From Hyphomicrobiales bacterium (lineage in GTDB: Bacteria; Pseudomonadota; Alphaproteobacteria; Rhizobiales; S144-23), in contig WGBL01000253.1 of the NCBI GenBank assembly GCA_015494375.1, positions 1 through 7,359 on the forward strand: a stretch of 7,359 bases of DNA. The letters are read 5' to 3'. The notes under the pieces are model-generated. The model was not told the origin of the DNA. It searched no databases and saw only the letters and a list, made by a program, of their open reading frames with translations. Positions 1-6,069 of this stretch are shown here, in pieces; within the stretch, counting starts at the first letter, position 1, and each line of letters begins with the position of its first letter. A program made the translations under genes and the position numbers.

Positions 1-6
1 AAGACT

Positions 7-56
7 CTGGATTCTGGATCAGGTGTCAGGTGGCCAGGTATCAGATGACAGACTGA
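7..56. repeat. Degenerate 7-bp tandem repeat at the left edge
   Basis: Read in steps of seven, the sequence gives CTGGATT, CTGGATC, AGGTGTC, AGGTGGCC (one base longer), AGGTATC, AGATGAC and AGACTGA. The first two units differ at one base, and the next three share AGGT and end in C. The array may begin outside the window, so its full length is unknown. No protein reading is implied. It could be a remnant of a dispersed intergenic repeat, or simply low-complexity sequence. Confidence 0.4.
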
Positions 57-123
57 AATTCCTCACATCCGGGCCATGGCGCCAGTTCTGAAAATTTTTT
101 GGTCCAGCGGCGCATCGCCGATC

Positions 124-154
124 GCTCGAGGCCGCGCCGCGGCTATACTCGAGC
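124..154. promoter_or_regulatory. Inverted repeat GCTCGAG-N17-CTCGAGC around a TATACT box
   Basis: GCTCGAG (124-130) and CTCGAGC (148-154) are perfect 7-base complementary arms separated by 17 bases. A TATACT hexamer resembling a -10 box lies at 144-149 and runs into the right arm. No good -35 box sits 16-18 bases upstream of it (ATCGCT or TCGCTC at best). This may be an operator overlapping a weak promoter or a chance palindrome. It is recorded as a candidate only. Confidence 0.2.
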
Positions 155-240
155 CGTGGCGATTTGCCGGCGACCAAGAGACGATGGGCCGGCGCGGCCG
201 GCAATCGGGCCCGCCGGCGCCAGCAGAGGCGCCCGGCTCC

Positions 241-275
241 CAAGCCGCCCATTCCGATTATCGGCTTGCTTTTTT
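241..275 (+). terminator. Terminator-like hairpin with T6 tract in the leader
   Basis: CAAGCCG (241-247) pairs perfectly with CGGCTTG (262-268), leaving a 14-base loop, then one C and six Ts (270-275). A competing small hairpin CCGA-TTA-TCGG (254-264) shares the right arm. The structure reads as a rho-independent terminator for + strand transcription. It ends about 145 bases before the binding-protein start. With no gene between the window edge and this point, it either ends a transcript from further upstream or acts as an attenuator or the end of a short leader RNA. Confidence 0.45.
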
Positions 276-407
276 GAGCATTTCGGCGTCGTAATGTTGA
301 GAGATGCTGAAAGCTCTTGCGACAAAACGGCCATCGAGCTCTGGCGCATCGGCGGCAGCAAAGCCACACAAAACCGGCGTGAAAGCCGACGTCTCATTCG
401 AACCCTT

Positions 408-413
408 GGGAGG
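408..413 (+). promoter_or_regulatory. Ribosome binding site deciding the binding-protein start
   Basis: GGGAGG lies 7 bases before the ATG at 421, close to an ideal Shine-Dalgarno. The frame stays open 117 bases further upstream to an ATG at 304, but that codon has no comparable site at proper spacing. The residues it would add do not resemble a signal peptide, whereas translation from 421 begins directly with one. Confidence 0.75.
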
Positions 414-420
414 GAACCTC

Positions 421-2478
421 ATGCTACGTAAATCAACACTGGCTTTGGCTTTGTTTGCTTTCGCCGCGGCCTGGCCCGGCGGCGCTCTGCAAGCGGCGCC
501 TTGTCCGGCGGTCACCGTCAAGGACATGAAGGGGGTGCCGCCCGGCAAATACCCCCAGCAATACGAGCTTGCCGAGTTCGAAAAGCTCGCCAACTGCAAG
601 CTCACATTCAAAGAGAACCCGGCGATCAAAGAGCTGAATGCCCGCATCCGGGGTAATCCACCCCTGCCGCCCGTCTCCGAGCGCCTGCCTGAAGAGCCGC
701 TTGTGGTCGCGCCCTACCACTCGATCGGGAAATACGGCGGCACCTATCACAACCTCTCAAACGCCCCCGAGGCAGGCACCGCCGGCTTCATGTCGGTGCG
801 CCATGTCAATCTCGTGCGCTACTCGGACGACCTCCAGACCATCGTGCCCATGGTGGCCAAGGGCTGGAAGTGGAATGACGATTTCACCGAGCTCACATTC
901 TATCTGCGCAAGGGCCACAAGTGGTCCGACGGTCATCCCTTTACCTCGGCCGACGTCAAGTACTGGTATGACAATCTCGCCCTCAACCCCGACGTCATCA
1001 AGAAGCCCAAGGACTATGTGCTGGTCGGCGGCAAGAGGATGACCGTGGAGACACCCGACCCGCAGACGGTCGTCTTCAAGTTGCCGGCACCAAAGCCGGG
1101 CCTGCTCGCGCACTTCGCCACCACCTATGCGCAAGCCTTCCAGCCCAAGCACTTCCTGAGCCAGTGGGACCCCAAGCTCAATCCCAAGGCCGACGAGCTG
1201 GCGCGCAAGGCGGGCTTCAAGAACGGGCTTGAGGTGCTTTCCGCCTACTATGGAAACTCCGACTGGATGGATACGGCAACCCCCATGCTCAAGGCGCCCG
1301 ACAAGGTTGCCAACCTGCCCAAGGACACGACACCCACGCTCGAGTCCCACATTTACGTAAAGGACACGCCCGACGGCCGTCACCTGGTCGCCAATCCCTA
1401 TTTCTTCATGGTCGACACCCAAGGCCAGCAGCTGCCCTACATCAACGAGCAGGACGAGATCTACGTCAACGACAACCAGGTCCGCATCCTGAAGCTCATC
1501 AACGGTGAAGTGACGTTCAAGTCGCAGTCGCTGCAGCTGCCCTCGGCCCCCATCCTTCTCGAGAATCAGGAAAAGGGCGACTACACAGTCGAGCTCAAAC
1601 CGGAGATTGCGGCACCGACGTTCACCTTCAACGTCACCTCGGCCAATCCGGAAAAGCGCAAGGTCTTCGGCGATTTGCGCTTCCGTCAAGCGATGTCGCT
1701 GGCGATCAACCGCGACGAGATCAACAAGGTCGCCTTCTTCGATCTCGGCACGCCGCAGCAATACGCCGTCTTCTCGCCACTGCCTGAGTTCATCGACAAG
1801 AAGTGGCTCACGTACATGGCCGAGTTCGACCCCGAACGTGCCAAGAAGCTGCTCGATGAGGTCGGCCTTAAGGATGTCGACGGCGACGGCTTCCGCGAGT
1901 TGCCAAACGGCGAGAAGCTGGTGCTCAATCTGCAATTCGCCACCCAGGGCATCGCGGGCAAGGTGGTCGAGCTCGTGGGCCAGCACTGGTCCAACGTTGG
2001 CATCAAGACCACCGTCAAGGAGGTGACGCCCGACGAGTATCGCTCGGCGCAATCGGCCAACCAGCTCGACGTCGGCATGTGGCGCAAGGGCCATCCGCTT
2101 GCCATCGTCCTCGGCAATGGTCGTATGTTCATCCCGCCGTTCGAGAGCTATTTCTTCCTCCGCACCGGCATGCTGTGGGCGGAATACCTCGATTCGAATG
2201 GAGAAAAAGGCATCAAGCCGCCGGACTACGTCTATCAGATGATGGATGACATCAAGGCCTTCCAGTCCGCACCCATCGGCAGCGAGGAATGGAAGGCGCT
2301 CGGCAGGCGGCTCGTCAAGAACATGGTGAGCAACTTGCTCTTTATCGGCACGGTGCTGGCGCCTGCGCCGATCTACCATCGCAACGCACTCAAGAATGTG
2401 CCGAGCTTCAAGACCCACTCCTACGAGTACTACTGGAACTTCCCCTATCGTGGGCCGCAGTGGTATTTGGACGAGTAG
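421..2478 (+). CDS. Periplasmic substrate-binding protein, peptide/nickel ABC importer (SBP family 5)
   Basis: This 685-residue protein is the extracytoplasmic receptor of the importer encoded downstream; it binds the solute in the periplasm and presents it to the permeases. Residues 1-25 form a Sec signal peptide: a basic start (MLRK), a hydrophobic alanine/leucine core and ALQA before the likely cut. No lipobox cysteine is present, so it should be soluble. The family-5 signature lies at about 158-186 (LTFYLRKGHKWSDG followed by PFTSADVKYWYDN). A DxDxDG loop (D485, D487, D489) follows a helix, as often seen in long members of the family. It is longer than classic DppA or OppA (roughly 500-550), with about 75 extra mature residues before the YGGTY segment at 105-109 and two cysteines there (C28, C59) that could form a disulfide. 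The start at 421 is chosen by its strong ribosome binding site and signal peptide. Known for the family: peptide, nickel or opine-type ligands. The ligand here is not determinable, with a peptide-like compound most likely. Confidence 0.93.
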   Translation: MLRKSTLALALFAFAAAWPGGALQAAPCPAVTVKDMKGVPPGKYPQQYELAEFEKLANCKLTFKENPAIKELNARIRGNPPLPPVSERLPEEPLVVAPYHSIGKYGGTYHNLSNAPEAGTAGFMSVRHVNLVRYSDDLQTIVPMVAKGWKWNDDFTELTFYLRKGHKWSDGHPFTSADVKYWYDNLALNPDVIKKPKDYVLVGGKRMTVETPDPQTVVFKLPAPKPGLLAHFATTYAQAFQPKHFLSQWDPKLNPKADELARKAGFKNGLEVLSAYYGNSDWMDTATPMLKAPDKVANLPKDTTPTLESHIYVKDTPDGRHLVANPYFFMVDTQGQQLPYINEQDEIYVNDNQVRILKLINGEVTFKSQSLQLPSAPILLENQEKGDYTVELKPEIAAPTFTFNVTSANPEKRKVFGDLRFRQAMSLAINRDEINKVAFFDLGTPQQYAVFSPLPEFIDKKWLTYMAEFDPERAKKLLDEVGLKDVDGDGFRELPNGEKLVLNLQFATQGIAGKVVELVGQHWSNVGIKTTVKEVTPDEYRSAQSANQLDVGMWRKGHPLAIVLGNGRMFIPPFESYFFLRTGMLWAEYLDSNGEKGIKPPDYVYQMMDDIKAFQSAPIGSEEWKALGRRLVKNMVSNLLFIGTVLAPAPIYHRNALKNVPSFKTHSYEYYWNFPYRGPQWYLDE

Positions 2479-2536
2479 GTGTGTTTGGGAAAGCATGGCA
2501 TAGTCTGATTGCGAGCGCCCTTTTGGTTACGGGCGG

Positions 2537-2573
2537 CCGGTCGCGGGCGGCGCGGGTTTCCGCCCGTGACCGG
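2537..2573 (+). other. Strong stem-loop after the binding-protein gene
   Basis: CCGGTCGCGGGCGG (2537-2550) pairs with CCGCCCGTGACCGG (2560-2573): 14 base pairs with a single G-U wobble and a 9-base loop. TTCTCTT follows, so it is at most a weak intrinsic terminator. A near copy of the left arm, GGTTACGGGCGG (2525-2536), can pair with the same right arm (2560-2571), giving two mutually exclusive stems. By analogy with other importer operons it may stabilise the upstream mRNA or reduce read-through into the permease genes; that role is inferred from position and structure. Confidence 0.55.
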
Positions 2574-2686
2574 TTCTCTTCCCGGCACTTGCCGGCGCTT
2601 GCAACTCAGAGTGCCCGCGCCCTTGTGCTGCGTTCTTGGATAGCCCGTGGCTGCCCACCCAGCCGCCCGTGAGCGCGCCCGTGGGG

Positions 2687-2874
2687 GTGGCCAAGCGGGT
2701 GCCCAACCAGGTGCCAAGCGGGTGTCCAACCAGCTGCCCAAGCGAGTGCCCAGGCCGCCGCCCAAGCGGTGCCCAGGCAGGTGGCCAAGCGGGTGCCCAA
2801 GCACGTGGCCAAGAGGTGCTCAACCAGCTGGCCAACCGAGTGCCTAGGCCGCTGCCCAGGTGGTGCCCAGGCGG
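2687..2874. repeat. Two tandem 94-bp copies built from degenerate 12-bp units
   Basis: The segment divides into sixteen units close to GTGCCCAAGCGG, with frequent CTG starts and CAG or CGA ends. Unit lengths in order are 12, 12, 11, 12, 12, 12, 11, 12, and the same series then repeats exactly. That gives copy one at 2687-2780 and copy two at 2781-2874. By hand, about 78 of 94 positions match without gaps, and the first 20 bases of each copy are identical. The 11-base units fall every 47 bases, so each copy is two 47-base halves. The 11-base units break any reading frame, so the array is not coding. Unlike a CRISPR array, there are no unique spacers. Confidence 0.85.
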
Positions 2875-2880
2875 GCACCA
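2861..2880 (+). other. Perfect 8-bp hairpin just upstream of the first permease
   Basis: TGGTGCCC (2861-2868) pairs perfectly with GGGCACCA (2873-2880) across an AGGC tetraloop. It uses the last repeat unit plus the first bases after the array, and ends 33 bases before the permease ATG. Its position next to the ribosome binding region suggests an effect on translation initiation or mRNA decay, which is inference. No T run follows, so it is not an intrinsic terminator. Confidence 0.5.
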
Positions 2881-2913
2881 AGTCGCGAAGGATTGAAAAC
2901 GGTTGAGAGTTGC

Positions 2914-3918
2914 ATGCTGCAGTTCGCCCGCTTCACCCTGATTCGTGCCCTGCTGGCGATTGTCACGCTTCTTATCGTCTCGTTCATCGTCTTCACGTTG
3001 ATGGAGCTTGTGCCGGGCGACTGTGCCGAGCGCTACCTCGCCTTCAAGAACACCCAAGGCAATGTCATAACGGTCCAGGACATCGAAGCCGAACGACAGC
3101 GGCTCGGTCTCGACAAGCCTTATCTCGTGCGCTGGGGGCGCTGGGTCTGGAACGCCTTTCAGGGCGACTTCGGCGACAGCTGTATTCTTCGCGTTAACAT
3201 CGCCCAGCTACTCGGCCAGAAGTTCTGGTTAAGCCTTGGCATCTGCCTCACAGCCCTGGTGCTCGCCTATCTCATCGCCATCCCCATCGGCATCCTCTCG
3301 GCGACATCGAACAGCGCCCTTCTCAACAACTCATTGCGCTTTATCAGCTATCTCGGCCTGGCGATGCCCAACTTCCTGTTGGCGCTCATGATCATGCTGT
3401 TCTCGACCGTCGTCTTCGGCGACAGCTTAACAGGCCTCTTTTCGCAGGAGTTTCGTGACGCGCCCTGGTCCTATGAGCGGGTTCTGGATTTCCTCTCCCA
3501 TGCCTGGCTGCCGATTTTCATCCTCGGCTGGTCGGCAACCGCCTTTGCCATCCAGACGGTGCGGGCGCTCATGTCCGATGAGATCGGCAAGCTCTATGTC
3601 ACCGCCGCCGCAGCGCGCGGCCTTTCGGGCCGGCGCCTCCTTTGGCGCTATCCCGCACGCCATGCGCTTGGGCCGGTGATCAACTCGCTCGGCTTCGATC
3701 TCAACCGCATTTTCAACGAGTTGCCCGTTGTGGCGCTCATCCTCACACTGACTGACGCCGGCGCCCTCCTGATCGAGGCGCTCGCACGCTCAAACGACCA
3801 GCAGCTCGCAGGCGCCATCATCTTTTTGCTGACCGCCAGCATCGTCGCGCTGAATTTCCTCACCGACGTGCTGCTCGCAATCACCGATCCGCGCGTTCGA
3901 CACAGCATCTTGAGATGA
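2914..3918 (+). CDS. ABC importer permease, DppB/OppB type
   Basis: This 334-residue inner-membrane protein should form half of the transport channel. The N-terminal helix (about 8-30) is followed by a periplasmic segment with the family hallmarks VPGD (33-36), a RLGLDKPYLVRWGRW stretch (63-77) and QGDFGDS (83-89). Five further hydrophobic stretches run from about residue 104 to 322. The cytoplasmic EAA-type coupling loop is at 231-254 (AAAARGLSGRR onward, with ARHALGP), where an ATPase docks. The C-terminus (ITDPRVRH) is also typical. A cysteine follows PGD where proline is common. ATG 2914 is chosen because the hydrophobic N-terminus begins there; a GAGAG 4 bases upstream is only a weak ribosome binding site, and the frame upstream runs into the repeat array. 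It is separated from the binding-protein gene by a structured gap and lies 4 bp from the next permease gene. Confidence 0.93.
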   Translation: MLQFARFTLIRALLAIVTLLIVSFIVFTLMELVPGDCAERYLAFKNTQGNVITVQDIEAERQRLGLDKPYLVRWGRWVWNAFQGDFGDSCILRVNIAQLLGQKFWLSLGICLTALVLAYLIAIPIGILSATSNSALLNNSLRFISYLGLAMPNFLLALMIMLFSTVVFGDSLTGLFSQEFRDAPWSYERVLDFLSHAWLPIFILGWSATAFAIQTVRALMSDEIGKLYVTAAAARGLSGRRLLWRYPARHALGPVINSLGFDLNRIFNELPVVALILTLTDAGALLIEALARSNDQQLAGAIIFLLTASIVALNFLTDVLLAITDPRVRHSILR

Positions 3919-3922
3919 TCCG

Positions 3923-5074
3923 ATGACCGAGACCACCATGACGGCCGGTGGGGCGGCCGAGATCGATCAGAAGCGCAAGGAGGCCTATTTCACGGCCTCG
4001 CAGCGCCAGCTCATCTGGGCGCGCTTCAAGAAGCAGCGCGCCGCCATGATCGGTGCGGCCGTTCTCATCACACTCATTCTCTCGGGCATTTTCGCGCCCT
4101 TCCTCAGCCCCTATGATCCCACTCTCGCCGGCCGCGACAAGGAATATGAAAACGGCGCCCCGCAAATTCCCAAGTTCTGGGACGAAAACGGCTTCTCCTG
4201 GCGCCCCTTTGTCTACACCTACGAGCGCACACGCTCAATCAAGACCAACTTCCGCTGGGTGAGTACGGTCAACCGCAAGAAGCGGCGCTATGTCGTCTTC
4301 TTCCCGCAAGGCGACCCATACACCCTCTTCGGCATGACCTTCCGCACCCACCTGTTTGGCGTCGACAAAGGCAAGATCCATATCTTCGGCACCGACAGCA
4401 CCGGCAAGGACATCTTTTCCCGCACCCTTCACGCCATCAACACGTCGCTGGCCGTGGGCACCATCGGCGTCTTCATCGCCTTCGTTCTGGCGCTCATCAT
4501 TGGCGGCATCTCGGGCTATTACGGCGGCTGGATCGATTCGGTTTTGCAGATGATCACCGATGCCGTACGCACGGTGCCTGCGATCCCGCTGTTTATGGCG
4601 ATCGCCGCCTTCATCCCCAGCGAGTGGAGCTCGGAGGCGCGCTTCTTCTTCATCTCCATCATACTCGGCTTTATCGGCTGGCCGACCCTTGCGCGCCGGG
4701 TGCGCACCCATCTGCTCACCGAGCGCAACCAGGAGTATGTGCTCGCGGCCCAGCTTTGCGGGGCCTCTGCAAGCCATATCATCCGCAGGCATCTCCTGCC
4801 GAGCTTCACCAGCTACATCATCGTCGATCTGGTGATCTCGTTTCCCTATATGGTGCTGTCCGAGACCGCCCTCAGCTTCATCGGCCTCGGGCTCAGAGAC
4901 CCGGTCAACTCGCTCGGCGTCATGCTTCAGAATGTGAGCCAGGCCGATGTCCTGCTCAATTATCAGTGGTATTTCATCCCTGTGATCTTTTTCATGGCGC
5001 TCGTGCTGTCCTTCGTCTTCGTCGGCGACGGTCTGCGCGATGCGGCCGACCCCTATTCGGATACGCGCAAATGA
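3923..5074 (+). CDS. ABC importer permease, DppC/OppC type with enlarged periplasmic segment
   Basis: This 383-residue protein is the second channel subunit. A cytoplasmic N-terminus rich in charged residues leads to helix one (about 41-61, ending FAPFLSPYDP). The conserved motif FGTDSTGKDIFSR (155-167) precedes the transmembrane core. The coupling loop lies at about 272-293 (YVLAAQLCGAS through RRHLLP), and the C-terminus FVGDGLRDAADP is typical. Classic DppC is about 300 residues; the excess is an insert of roughly 90 residues between helix one and the GTD motif (about 64-152) with several aromatic and basic residues. Similar long OppC-type permeases are known, so this is a subtype and not an isolated fusion. 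The ATG lies 4 bases after the previous stop, indicating translational coupling, and the gene overlaps the next one by ATGA. Confidence 0.93.
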   Translation: MTETTMTAGGAAEIDQKRKEAYFTASQRQLIWARFKKQRAAMIGAAVLITLILSGIFAPFLSPYDPTLAGRDKEYENGAPQIPKFWDENGFSWRPFVYTYERTRSIKTNFRWVSTVNRKKRRYVVFFPQGDPYTLFGMTFRTHLFGVDKGKIHIFGTDSTGKDIFSRTLHAINTSLAVGTIGVFIAFVLALIIGGISGYYGGWIDSVLQMITDAVRTVPAIPLFMAIAAFIPSEWSSEARFFFISIILGFIGWPTLARRVRTHLLTERNQEYVLAAQLCGASASHIIRRHLLPSFTSYIIVDLVISFPYMVLSETALSFIGLGLRDPVNSLGVMLQNVSQADVLLNYQWYFIPVIFFMALVLSFVFVGDGLRDAADPYSDTRK

Positions 5075-6069
5075 AGACCCTGCTCGAGGTCGAGAATCTG
5101 AAGGTGCAATTCGAGACCGACGAGGGTCGGGTGACGGCCGTCGACGGCATCTCGTTTGCGCTGGCGCGTGGCGAGGTGATGGGGCTCGTCGGGGAATCGG
5201 GATCGGGCAAGTCGGTGACCGCAAAGTCGATCATGCGCCTCAATCCGGCCAACGCGATCTATGGCCCCGACAGCCGCATCAGCCTGGGGCTTGAGGAGGG
5301 GGTCGTCGATGTCTTTGCGCTTGAGACCGAGCGCGACATGCAGATCGTGCGTGGCGGCGCCGTCTCGATGATCTTTCAGGAGCCGATGGCGAGTTTTGCG
5401 CCCGCCATGACCATCGGCGCTCAGATGGTCGAGCAGCTCTTGCTCCACAAGGACATGACCAAGAGGGAGGCCGAGGAGCACTCCATTTCGATGCTCGAGC
5501 GTGTGGGCATCTCAGACGCCGCAAAGCGCTTCCGCCAATATGCGTTCGAGCTCTCGGGCGGCATGCGCCAGCGGGCCATGATTGCGATGGCGCTCTCAAC
5601 AAGCCCCAAGCTGCTGATTGCCGACGAGCCGACGACGGCGCTCGATGTCACCATCCAGGCCCAGGTGATCGATCTGATGAAGGACCTCGTCGCCGAGTTC
5701 GGCATGGGGATCATTTTCATCACCCACGACCTTGGCGTCATCGCCCAGATCGCCGACACCGTGGCGGTGATGTATCTTGGCCGCATTGTCGAGTATGGCC
5801 GGGTGCGCGACGTCATCCGCAGCCCCGTTCACCCCTATACGCGCGGGCTGCTCAATGCGCTGCCGAAGCTTCATGATCTCGATGCGCCGCTGACGCCTGT
5901 GGCGGGTGATATCCCGAGCCCGCTCGAGCGCCCGGGCGGCTGTGTGTTTCATACCCGATGCGATCTCTCCGAGCCGCGCTGCCGGCGCGCGGTGCCGCCC
6001 ATGGGCGCGCTTGGAGAGGGGCACCATTGCGCCTGCTTCGTCGAGCTCGAAAAACGAGGAATGCTGTGA
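5071..6069 (+). CDS. ABC importer ATPase, DppD/OppD type
   Basis: This 332-residue cytoplasmic ATPase pairs with the product of the next gene to power transport. All motifs are intact: Walker A GESGSGKS (41-48), Q-loop Q103 in IFQEPM, signature LSGGMRQR (161-168), Walker B LLIADEP (181-187) with catalytic E186, D-loop TTALD and switch histidine H219. The C-terminal oligopeptide-transporter domain follows HPYTRGLL (254-261) and holds four conserved cysteines, C291, C297, C304 and C320, in the spacing of relatives reported to bind a 4Fe-4S cluster; C322 is an additional one. The ATG at 5071 overlaps the preceding stop as ATGA. The frame is open upstream to 4624, but that part lies inside the permease gene and does not look like ATPase. 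The segment before the Q-loop (about 60-95) departs from the usual sequence but keeps its length. Confidence 0.95.
   Translation: MKTLLEVENLKVQFETDEGRVTAVDGISFALARGEVMGLVGESGSGKSVTAKSIMRLNPANAIYGPDSRISLGLEEGVVDVFALETERDMQIVRGGAVSMIFQEPMASFAPAMTIGAQMVEQLLLHKDMTKREAEEHSISMLERVGISDAAKRFRQYAFELSGGMRQRAMIAMALSTSPKLLIADEPTTALDVTIQAQVIDLMKDLVAEFGMGIIFITHDLGVIAQIADTVAVMYLGRIVEYGRVRDVIRSPVHPYTRGLLNALPKLHDLDAPLTPVAGDIPSPLERPGGCVFHTRCDLSEPRCRRAVPPMGALGEGHHCACFVELEKRGML

Larger units (their letters stand above)
1..420. other. Non-coding upstream region of the transporter operon
   Basis: No reading frame here looks like a real gene: the open frames on both strands are arginine-, alanine- and serine-rich, lack recognisable domains and overlap one another, as expected by chance in GC-rich DNA. 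The stretch holds a degenerate 7-bp repeat (7-56), a T-run after AAAA (91-100), an inverted repeat around a TATACT box (124-154), a GC-rich segment with a GGCGCC/GGCGCC hairpin (216-233) and a terminator-like hairpin (241-275). The last ten or so bases carry the ribosome binding site of the binding protein. I found no convincing sigma-70 promoter with both boxes, so the operon promoter is not located with confidence. Confidence 0.6.
2479..2913. other. 435-bp structured, repeat-bearing gap inside the operon
   Basis: No gene is supported here. Open frames exist on both strands but consist of proline-, glycine-, arginine- and tryptophan-rich repeats produced by the tandem array. In order, the gap contains a 14-bp GC hairpin (2537-2573), a small hairpin CCGGC-ACTT-GCCGG (2582-2595), a stretch without obvious structure (2596-2686), the 94-bp tandem duplication (2687-2874), an 8-bp hairpin (2861-2880) and a weak ribosome binding site before the permease. 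Peptide importer operons often have a shorter gap after the binding-protein gene, frequently with a hairpin that protects its mRNA; this one is long and repetitive. Confidence 0.8.

Noticed and set aside
304..420. Earlier ATG start for the binding protein
   Set aside because: It would bury the signal peptide behind 39 charged and serine-rich residues and lacks a spaced Shine-Dalgarno, while GGGAGG precedes the ATG at 421.
99..431. 110-residue plus-strand open frame upstream of the operon
   Set aside because: It is arginine- and alanine-rich with no domain, runs through the terminator-like hairpin, and overlaps the start of the binding-protein gene in another frame.
757..2496. 579-residue open frame on the minus strand opposite the binding-protein gene
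   Set aside because: It is antisense to a clear family-5 binding protein, has no recognisable domain and an unusual valine-, leucine- and histidine-rich composition; it is the expected shadow of GC-rich codon use.
2687..2874. CRISPR array
   Set aside because: Units are 11-12 bp, contiguous and degenerate, with no unique spacers, and no cas genes are present.
2527..3057. Repeat-peptide reading frames on either strand through the 12-bp array
   Set aside because: The 11-base units shift the frame every 47 bases, so each frame carries the repeat only in pieces; no signal or start context supports translation.
4235..5224. 329-residue minus-strand open frame opposite the second permease and the first ATPase
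   Set aside because: It crosses two well-supported genes in antisense, is rich in arginine, aspartate and glycine without motifs, and has no supporting ribosome binding site.
5958..6065. Earlier ATG start for the second ATPase
   Set aside because: The extra residues are an arginine-rich out-of-frame reading of the previous gene's cysteine domain; GTG 6066 has GAGGA upstream and a GTGA overlap.
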